From Dictyoglomus sp. (GTDB lineage: Bacteria > Dictyoglomota > Dictyoglomia > Dictyoglomales > Dictyoglomaceae): 64,000 nucleotides of DNA. Positions 59,047-64,000 of this stretch are shown here, piece by piece (the stretch's first letter is position 1; each line of letters begins with the position of its first letter). Under the pieces are notes generated by a model that was not told where the DNA came from, searched no databases, and saw only the letters and a list, made by a program, of their open reading frames with translations. The stretch covers positions 81,878 through 145,877 of the forward strand of contig JANXBZ010000003.1 of assembly GCA_025060475.1 (NCBI GenBank), given 5' to 3'. A program made the position numbers and the translations under genes.

Positions 59047-59292
59047 TTATTCAAATTCAGATTCTTCCAAAACTTTTATTACTTCTATATATTCTTCCTC
59101 AGGAACTATTAAATAAACAGAAACTCCTCTTCCCATATATACAGGATCAGTATATGGAATTGGTGAAGAAACAAGTCTTGGATGAAATCCTTCAGATTTT
59201 AAAAATTCTTTTACTAATTCACCTATTATATAATTAGGTAAAACTTTAACTAATCTCCAACCATCAGGAGGAACAAACTTATCTTTGAACAA
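59047..59292 (-). CDS. Small DUF2007-type protein
   Basis: 81 residues. The pattern of a short alpha/beta unit (RLVKVLPNYIIGELVKEFLKSEGFHPRLVSS) and a C-terminal VPEEEYIEVIKVLEESE resembles DUF2007 (putative signal-transducing protein) domains. No catalytic motif. It overlaps the rseC-like gene by 14 nt and lies before proA. Function unknown. Confidence 0.7.
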   Translation of the reverse strand: MFKDKFVPPDGWRLVKVLPNYIIGELVKEFLKSEGFHPRLVSSPIPYTDPVYMGRGVSVYLIVPEEEYIEVIKVLEESEFE

Positions 59293-59707
59293 TTTCTCTC
59301 ACTATGGGAATATATTTATGAGGAGATTTTTTTTGTATTTTTTTATCTAAATGTTTAACAATAAAGAAACTAAGAATTAATCCAAAGCTTCCTAATATTA
59401 AACCTGATAGTTGAGGATCATTATTTAGGCTATTTCCAAAGATGAAATATCCAATAAAAACACCAAGAAGAAAAAAGAATAGAGGAATAATATAAATTAG
59501 TAGAGTAGCTTTATAGTAGGAAGCTCTCGGAATTTCTAGAGAAACTATATCTCCTATCTCAGCAGAACATTCATCTATTGCATTTAAAAGAAATTTACTG
59601 TTCTTTCCTCTCTGACATAAGGAGCATGAAGAACACAACGATGAAGGAGTCAATTCAACAACAACTATGTTTTCTTTTTTATCTATCACTTTGCCTATTT
59701 CTTTCAT
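59279..59707 (-). CDS. rseC: RseC/MucC-like membrane protein
   Basis: 142 residues. The N-terminal beta part carries three cysteines (C25, C28, C31 in LCSSCSLC), followed by two transmembrane helices (about 69-92 and 101-121), the layout of the SoxR-reducing system/RseC family. In other bacteria it is linked to envelope stress and Rnf-type redox systems; here it heads the operon that includes htrA. tRNA-Thr lies just upstream on the same strand. Confidence 0.8.
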   Translation of the reverse strand: MKEIGKVIDKKENIVVVELTPSSLCSSCSLCQRGKNSKFLLNAIDECSAEIGDIVSLEIPRASYYKATLLIYIIPLFFFLLGVFIGYFIFGNSLNNDPQLSGLILGSFGLILSFFIVKHLDKKIQKKSPHKYIPIVREIVQR

Positions 59708-59720
59708 TTTCTTAATTTTA

Positions 59721-59797
59721 TGGAGCCGGAGGCCGGATTCGAACCGGCGACCTGCCGATTACGAATCGGCTGCTCTAACCTGCTGAGCTACACCGGC
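59721..59797 (-). tRNA. tRNA-Thr (CGT)
   Basis: Cloverleaf on the minus strand with encoded CCA. The anticodon loop TTCGTAA between GCCGA and TCGGC gives anticodon CGT (Thr). The T-arm is GCCGG-TTCGAAT-CCGGC. Acceptor pair 6-67 reads T-T, the only mismatch in the acceptor stem. Confidence 0.93.
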
Positions 59798-59814
59798 TTT
59801 AAAATTCTTAATAA

Positions 59815-59844
59815 ATTATAACTTTCAAAAACTATGTAAGTCAA
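59815..59844 (-). promoter_or_regulatory. Promoter for tRNA-Thr and the rseC-rlmH operon
   Basis: Minus strand TTGACT (59839-59844), 18-bp spacer, TATAAT (59815-59820), about 18 bp upstream of the tRNA-Thr 5' end. No other promoter is evident between the tRNA and rseC, so the protein operon may be read through from here. Confidence 0.8.
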
Positions 59845-59894
59845 ATTTAAAAGGGGTAATACAAAATTTTTGGGGTAATCTTTATATAAAAACT

Positions 59895-59973
59895 TGGCGG
59901 GGTCGACGGGATTCGAACCCGCGATCTCCTGCGTGACAGGCAGGTGTGTTAAACCGGGCTACACCACGACCCC
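59895..59973 (-). tRNA. tRNA-Asp (GTC)
   Basis: Acceptor GGGGTCG pairs with CGACCCC, discriminator G, encoded CCA. The anticodon stem-loop CCTGC-CTGTCAC-GCAGG gives GTC (Asp). Confidence 0.95.
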
Positions 59974-60000
59974 GCTTGTTAATAATTATATCATATTTTA

Positions 60001-60076
60001 TGGTGGGCGGAGCAGGACTTGAACCTACGACCTCCTGCTTGTAAGGCAGGCGCTCTAACCACTGAGCTATCCGCCC
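60001..60076 (-). tRNA. tRNA-Val (TAC)
   Basis: Acceptor GGGCGGA, encoded CCA, anticodon stem-loop CCTGC-CTTACAA-GCAGG giving TAC (Val). It is nearly identical to the tRNA-Val (CAC) at 60313-60388 outside the anticodon loop and a few T-arm positions. Confidence 0.95.
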
Positions 60077-60079
60077 ACA

Positions 60080-60157
60080 TGGCGCCCTCAGGGGGATTCG
60101 AACCCCCGTCACCGCCTTGAAAGAGCGGTGTCCTAGGCCGGGCTAGACGATGAGGGC
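60080..60157 (-). tRNA. tRNA-Glu (TTC)
   Basis: Acceptor GCCCTCA pairs with TGAGGGC, discriminator G, encoded CCA. The anticodon loop CTTTCAA gives TTC (Glu); the T-arm is GGGGG-TTCGAAT-CCCCC. It lies only 3 nt from tRNA-Val (TAC). Confidence 0.95.
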
Positions 60158-60165
60158 CCTTTCTC

Positions 60166-60241
60166 TGGTGAGCCGCACAGGAATCGAACCTGTGACCCCC
60201 TGATTAAAAGTCAGGTGCTCTACCGACTGAGCTAGCGGCTC
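60166..60241 (-). tRNA. tRNA-Lys (TTT)
   Basis: Acceptor GAGCCGC pairs with GCGGCTC, discriminator A, encoded CCA. The anticodon stem-loop CCTGA-CTTTTAA-TCAGG gives TTT (Lys). Confidence 0.95.
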
Positions 60242-60257
60242 ACTTAATACGTAAAAT

Positions 60258-60286
60258 TTTATACTATATATTTAATGTTATGTCAA
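60258..60286 (-). promoter_or_regulatory. Promoter for the tRNA-Lys/Glu/Val/Asp group
   Basis: Minus strand consensus TTGACA (60281-60286), 17-bp spacer and TATAAA (60258-60263), about 16 bp upstream of tRNA-Lys. Confidence 0.82.
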
Positions 60287-60312
60287 GGATTTTTAAAAAT
60301 TTATCTTGTTTA

Positions 60313-60388
60313 TGGTGGGCGGAGCAGGATTTGAACCTGCGACCTCCTGCGTGTGAAGCAGGCGCTCTAACCACTGAGCTATCCGCCC
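60313..60388 (-). tRNA. tRNA-Val (CAC)
   Basis: Acceptor GGGCGGA with encoded CCA; anticodon stem-loop CCTGC-TTCACAC-GCAGG gives CAC (Val). A close paralogue of the tRNA-Val (TAC) about 310 bp downstream. Confidence 0.95.
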
Positions 60389-60406
60389 CCTTCTTAATAA
60401 AAAAAA

Positions 60407-60481
60407 TGGTGGGCCCGCCAGGATTCGAACCTAGAACCAACCGGTTATGAGCCGGCTGCTCTGCCGTTGAGCTACGGGCCC
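60407..60481 (-). tRNA. tRNA with CAT anticodon (Met, or Ile2)
   Basis: Acceptor GGGCCCG pairs with CGGGCCC, discriminator A, encoded CCA. Anticodon loop CTCATAA gives CAT. A fully paired 1-72 rules against initiator tRNA. Elongator Met and the lysidine-modified Ile2 tRNA share this loop and cannot be separated with confidence by eye. Confidence 0.9.
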
Positions 60482-60498
60482 AACCTTTCTGAACATTA

Positions 60499-60527
60499 AT
60501 TATAAAATATTTTAATTTCTATGGCAA
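60499..60527 (-). promoter_or_regulatory. Promoter for the first tRNAs of the cluster
   Basis: Minus strand TTGCCA (60522-60527), 17-bp spacer and TATAAT (60499-60504), about 18 bp upstream of the CAT tRNA and just after the araB stop codon. Confidence 0.8.
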
Positions 60528-60537
60528 GAGGAGTAGT

Positions 60538-62253
60538 TTATGCATATTTATCTCTAACTTCGTCTCTTATTTTTATCAATTCTTTCATTATATGGTATAA
60601 ATTATAACTTGCCTCTTTTGTTCCAAAAATATCATGTAATTCTCTGTATAATTTATAAAGTCTATTATAGATTTCATGATTTTGAGGATTAGGTTTATAT
60701 ATAAAAGGTTTTACACCACACATTATATCTTGAGCCTCTTCAACTTTAGAATAGCCTCCTCTTTCTTTTCCTGCTGCTACTGCTCCAAAAATTGCAGCAC
60801 CTAAGGCAGGAGTTTGGGAAGATCTTGATATTTTAATGTTTCTTCCAAGAATATCCGCATAAATTTGCATTACAAAAGGATTCTTTTCTGCTATTCCTCC
60901 GCAAGCAATAATCTCTTTTACTTTTACTCCATATTCTTCAAATCTTTCCATAATTACCCTTGCTCCAAAGGCAGTTGCTTCTATTAATGTTCTATAAATC
61001 TCTTCGGGTTTTGTATGAAGAGTTTGTCCTATTAGAAGTCCTGTTAATTTTGCATCTACCAATATAGTTCTATTTCCGTTATTCCAATCTAAAGCAAGAA
61101 GACCTGATTCTCCGGGTTTTAATTTTGAAGCCTTTTCAGTAAATATTTGGTGAGCATCAGAGATCTTTGTTATTTCATCACTATATTCTATAGGAGTGAA
61201 ATATTTTACAAACCAATTAAATATATCTCCTACTGCTGATTGTCCTGCTTCTAATCCAAAGTATCCTGGAGTTATTGATCCGTCTACTATTCCGCATAAT
61301 CCAGGAATATCAGGAAGATCTTCTGTATTGGGTACTATCATCATATCACATGTAGATGTGCCAATAACTTTTACTAATATTCCAGGTTTTATTCCTGCAC
61401 CTACTGCTCCCATATGAGCATCAAAGGCTCCAACACTTATAATTACATCCTCTGACAGATTAAATCTCTTTGCATAATAAGAAGAGATCTTTCCTGCAGG
61501 AACATCAGCAGTATATGCTTTATCATAAAGTCGATCTCTTAATTCTGCAAGTTTTGGATCTAATTCTCTTAAAAATTCCTTACTAGGAAGTCCTCCCCAA
61601 ATTGGATTGTACATTGCTTTATGTCCTGCAGCGCATACACTTCTTTTTATTTCTTCAGGTTTCGTTTTTCCAGTTAAAAGAGCAGGAATATAATCTGCTA
61701 ATTCCACCCAACTATATGCTGATTCAAATACCTTAGGATCTACTCGAAGGCAATGCAAAATTTTGGAAAAAAACCACTCAGAAGAATATACCCCACCATA
61801 TTTTTTTAAATAAGGTTCTCCTCTTTTTTTTGCAAGTTCTGTTATTTCTTCTGCTTCCTCATGACTAGAATGATCCTTCCATAGCCAAGCCAATGCATTT
61901 ATATTATCTTTAAACTCTTCATGAAAAGCTAAAGGTATTCCTTCTTTATCAACAGGAATAGGAGTACTTCCTGTAGTATCTACTCCTATTCCAATCACAT
62001 CTTTTCTATTAAATTCTTTTACTTTTTTCTCTGCTTCTTTCAAGGCTTCTTCTATAGAAATCTCTAAGCCCTTTACATAATCTGCCGGATGTTGTCTTGC
62101 TACGTTAGGATTTTTAGGATCCAAAATCACCCCATCTTCTCCATGCTCATAATTAAAAACATAAGTCCCTAATTCTTCTCCAGTTGAAATATCTACTACT
62201 AATGCTCTTACCGAATTTGTTCCAAAATCTAAACCAATAGCATATTTTCCCAT
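60538..62253 (-). CDS. araB: L-ribulokinase
   Basis: 571 residues, FGGY carbohydrate kinase family. The N-terminus AIGLDFGTNSVRALVVD and the long HGEDGVILDPKNPNVARQH segment are specific to AraB-type ribulokinases; a second nucleotide segment reads IACGGIAEKNPF. It phosphorylates L-ribulose in arabinose use. GGAGGTG precedes the ATG. No araA or araD is in the window. Divergent from a LacI-family regulator. Confidence 0.92.
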   Translation of the reverse strand: MGKYAIGLDFGTNSVRALVVDISTGEELGTYVFNYEHGEDGVILDPKNPNVARQHPADYVKGLEISIEEALKEAEKKVKEFNRKDVIGIGVDTTGSTPIPVDKEGIPLAFHEEFKDNINALAWLWKDHSSHEEAEEITELAKKRGEPYLKKYGGVYSSEWFFSKILHCLRVDPKVFESAYSWVELADYIPALLTGKTKPEEIKRSVCAAGHKAMYNPIWGGLPSKEFLRELDPKLAELRDRLYDKAYTADVPAGKISSYYAKRFNLSEDVIISVGAFDAHMGAVGAGIKPGILVKVIGTSTCDMMIVPNTEDLPDIPGLCGIVDGSITPGYFGLEAGQSAVGDIFNWFVKYFTPIEYSDEITKISDAHQIFTEKASKLKPGESGLLALDWNNGNRTILVDAKLTGLLIGQTLHTKPEEIYRTLIEATAFGARVIMERFEEYGVKVKEIIACGGIAEKNPFVMQIYADILGRNIKISRSSQTPALGAAIFGAVAAGKERGGYSKVEEAQDIMCGVKPFIYKPNPQNHEIYNRLYKLYRELHDIFGTKEASYNLYHIMKELIKIRDEVRDKYA

Positions 62254-62380
62254 TTTGCACCTCCATTTTATAATTTTAATATTTTGTAGTTACAAAGGTT
62301 AATCCTGAGAAGGAGAATATTATCGCTTGAATTATAATACTCTTATTTATTGCCTCCTTTTACTAAAATCTTTACTTAAA

Positions 62381-62409
62381 ATATTAAACCATTTTCTCTA
62401 AAAAGTCAA
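62381..62409 (-). promoter_or_regulatory. Promoter of araB
   Basis: Minus strand TTGACT (62404-62409), 17-bp spacer and TAATAT (62381-62386). It leaves a leader of about 120 nt before araB that also contains an unused-looking AAAGGAGG (around 62352-62359, minus strand) and a TTTTACTAAA copy (62358-62367). Confidence 0.65.
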
Positions 62410-62418
62410 TCATATATA

Positions 62419-62447
62419 TTGTAATTTTAAAAAAATCTTCTTATACT
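62419..62447 (+). promoter_or_regulatory. Promoter of the LacI-family gene
   Basis: TTGTAA (62419-62424), 17-bp spacer, TATACT (62442-62447), about 40 bp upstream of the ATG. The -10 overlaps the palindrome at 62444-62455. Confidence 0.65.
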
Positions 62448-62455
62448 ATTTAGTA
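62444..62455 (+). promoter_or_regulatory. Candidate operator palindrome
   Basis: TACTA-TT-TAGTA, an inverted repeat across the -10 of the regulator promoter in the divergent region. A related half-site string TTTTACTAAA occurs at 62358-62367 near the araB leader. The two may bind the LacI-family protein encoded next door. It lacks the central CG of standard LacI operators, so this is tentative. Confidence 0.45.
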
Positions 62456-62485
62456 AAAAATCTAATTTAACAGGAGATATAAACT

Positions 62486-63505
62486 ATGAGAGAAGAAAAA
62501 ACAAAAACTGAAAAGAGAGTAACTTTAAAAGATATTGCAAGAGAAGCAGGAGTCTCTATTTCTGCTGTTTCTTTTGCTCTCAATAACAAAGGAGCTCTAA
62601 ATCCAAAAACAAAATCTAAAATTTTAAAAATTGCTCAAAAATTAGGATATATTCCTGAATCTAAGAGGTTTTCAAAAAAATCTTATACTATTGGATTAGT
62701 AATAAGTGATGTTACAAATCCCTTCTATCCAGCAGTAATTAGAGGTGTTGAAAGTGTTATGCTAAAACATGGATACAGTATATTTTTATGTAATACCGAT
62801 TATGATCCTGATTTAGGATGTACATCAGTCAAAAGATTTATTGATAGACATGTAGATGGAGTAATAATAATGACCAATAGATTAGACGATTCTGTTATAG
62901 ATCTTCTTAAACTTCATGAGATACCTGTTGTGGTTTTCGATAGAAGTATTGAGGGTTTGGATGTAAGTGGTTTACTTGTAGATTTTCAATCAGGAATTTC
63001 AGAAGCGGTAACTCATCTTGTGAATTTAGGGCATACCGATATTGCTATAATAACAGGTCCTCAAGATCTTGAAACAGCACAAGCAAGATTAAGAGCCTTT
63101 AGAATTGCATTGAATCGCTATCATATTCCCCTAAGAAAAGACAGGATTATTGAGGGAGATTTTAAAATGAGAAGTGGAGAAGAAGCAATGAAAAAAATAC
63201 TAAATATGAATCCAAGACCAACCGCAGTATTTGCATCAAATGATATGATGGCAATAGGAGCTCTAAGAGAAGCTATTAACCAAGGATTAAAAGTGCCGCA
63301 GGATATATCTATTGTTGGTTTAGATGATATAATTATAGCTTCTTATGTTAATCCTCCCTTAACTACTGTCGTATTTCCTCAACATGAAGTAGGAAGTAGA
63401 GCTGCAGAACTTCTTTTGAGATTTATGGAAAAAGGAGAAAAAATGGTAAGTTATATACAGACGTATTTAGTAGTTAGAAATTCTACAGGTCCTGCACCAA
63501 GATAA
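62486..63505 (+). CDS. LacI-family transcriptional regulator
   Basis: 339 residues. N-terminal helix-turn-helix and hinge (VTLKDIAREAGVSISAVSFALN, residues about 11-32, then KILKIAQKLGYIPE), followed by a periplasmic-binding-protein-like sensor domain with FASNDMMAIGALREA and VGLDDI. Divergent transcription from araB suggests control of pentose genes and of itself. AACAGGAGA precedes the ATG. Confidence 0.93.
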   Translation: MREEKTKTEKRVTLKDIAREAGVSISAVSFALNNKGALNPKTKSKILKIAQKLGYIPESKRFSKKSYTIGLVISDVTNPFYPAVIRGVESVMLKHGYSIFLCNTDYDPDLGCTSVKRFIDRHVDGVIIMTNRLDDSVIDLLKLHEIPVVVFDRSIEGLDVSGLLVDFQSGISEAVTHLVNLGHTDIAIITGPQDLETAQARLRAFRIALNRYHIPLRKDRIIEGDFKMRSGEEAMKKILNMNPRPTAVFASNDMMAIGALREAINQGLKVPQDISIVGLDDIIIASYVNPPLTTVVFPQHEVGSRAAELLLRFMEKGEKMVSYIQTYLVVRNSTGPAPR

Positions 63506-63517
63506 AAATACTCTTTT

Positions 63518-63546
63518 TTGACATTAACTATCAAAAGCATTATAAT
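63518..63546 (+). promoter_or_regulatory. Consensus promoter of the radical SAM gene
   Basis: Perfect TTGACA (63518-63523), 17-bp spacer and perfect TATAAT (63541-63546), with about 30 nt to the ATG. The best promoter in the window, immediately after the LacI-family gene. Confidence 0.88.
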
Positions 63547-63580
63547 TCCCTTAAGTATTTTTTACTAGGGGGTATAAATT

Positions 63581-64000
63581 ATGTATGAATTAACCAAATC
63601 AAAGATGCATCTTGCAGGTTGGATATTTGAGAGGGTTTTTCATTATTCTGCTAAGGATTATGAGAAAAGAATTCCTAAACTTTTAAATATAGCAAAGAGA
63701 TTTAGTCCCGATGAAGAAACAAAAAATATTGTAATTGCAGTAGAAGATATGTTTAAAACCAATCCTGATGTACAAAGATTACTTCATAAAATTTTTACTT
63801 ATTATGATCCTGTTTATACTGGTAGAATATTGAAAATTCTTCTTATAAATGTTGCCTTTTTTTGGGTTAATTTTGATAAATTAAACAAAAAAAAGTTACA
63901 AATCCCAGTTCCCTATACCATATTAATAAGTCCTACTATGAGATGTAATTTAAACTGTATAGGTTGTTACGCAGGGAATTACACAAGAGATGATGATCTT
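63581..64000 (+). CDS. Radical SAM protein, N-terminal part (runs off the right edge)
   Basis: 140 codons are in the window. AGGGGGT precedes the ATG. An N-terminal helical region of about 105 residues (LAGWIFERVFHYSAKDYEKR ...) comes before the radical SAM motif C122-N-L-N-C126-I-G-C129 in SPTMRCNLNCIGCYAG. The substrate is not predictable because the rest of the core and any C-terminal domain are missing. Confidence 0.85.
   Translation, partial: MYELTKSKMHLAGWIFERVFHYSAKDYEKRIPKLLNIAKRFSPDEETKNIVIAVEDMFKTNPDVQRLLHKIFTYYDPVYTGRILKILLINVAFFWVNFDKLNKKKLQIPVPYTILISPTMRCNLNCIGCYAGNYTRDDDL

Noticed and set aside
59850..59880. Direct repeat GGGGTAAT at two positions between tRNA-Asp and tRNA-Thr
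   Set aside because: Only eight bases and two copies in a low-complexity gap; could be chance.
59882..60112. Open frame of about 76 codons on the minus strand
   Set aside because: It is read through tRNA-Asp, tRNA-Val and tRNA-Glu sequences and is a by-product of their conserved arms.
59721..60481. Regularly spaced repeated blocks resembling a CRISPR array
   Set aside because: The repeats are tRNA arms with proper cloverleafs and different anticodons.

Overview
The window looks like a piece of a Dictyoglomus-type chromosome: an AT-rich, thermophilic, outer-membrane-bearing bacterium. That placement is inference from recognised gene content and protein character (Lys/Glu/Ile-rich proteins, zinc-binding S18, PPi-type pyruvate phosphate dikinase, HtrA and LptF), not from a database search. 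Coding density is very high. Genes usually abut or overlap by a few bases, no stretch over 300 bases lacks a gene, and I see no insertion sequence, prophage or CRISPR array. Promoters of the TTGACA-N17-TATAAT type can be read at most of the few real intergenic gaps.

Layout: (1) 1-1000, minus strand: ilvE and the start of lysA. (2) 1164-4940: rpsF-ssb-rpsR-DUF2232-rplI-dnaB. (3) 5045-10346: an MglB/MglA-type Ras-like GTPase pair, then a polysaccharide export protein with several SLBB repeats, a Wzz-type chain-length protein and galE. (4) 10367-13647: smpB, tmRNA, a peptidoglycan amidase and murI. (5) 13613-23160: an M20 peptidase and a complete glutamate mutase / methylaspartate ammonia-lyase / mesaconase gene set, with three poorly characterised companions (AtuA-like, DUF4387, and a P-loop protein with an AlaRS-type domain). 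(6) 23157-26390: rph, rdgB, ridA, a rhomboid protease and a membrane ClpP-fold protease. (7) 26455-46569: a long Firmicutes-like housekeeping run (hrcA with a CIRCE operator, rsmE, mtaB, rpsU, phoH, ybeY, dgkA, a CNNM/CorC protein, pyrG, cdd, era, deoC, recO, glyQS, ppdK, dgt, dnaG, rpoD). (8) 46597-55335: infC-rpmI-rplT-trmH-pheS-pheT-mutS2-lptF. (9) 55332-59707, minus strand: rseC-DUF2007-proA-proC-htrA-rlmH. (10) 59721-60481, minus strand: seven tRNA genes. (11) 60538-63505: divergent araB and a LacI-family regulator. (12) 63581-end: the start of a radical SAM gene.

The most system-like region is the methylaspartate cluster. Glutamate mutase (GlmS, GlmE and reactivase GlmL), methylaspartate ammonia-lyase and a two-subunit mesaconase give glutamate -> 3-methylaspartate -> mesaconate -> citramalate. 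No citramalate lyase is present. Instead the same tightly packed operon carries an AtuA-like/DUF4387 pair and a P-loop/AlaRS-like protein of unknown role. A second region of interest is the GTPase polarity module beside surface-polysaccharide genes. Several starts use non-standard codons supported by Shine-Dalgarno spacing (ATA for infC, ATT for the amidase, probably CTG for the CNNM protein), and some small RNA or regulatory signals are easy to miss in gene calling (CIRCE, hairpins at ribosome-binding sites, a possibly leaderless smpB).
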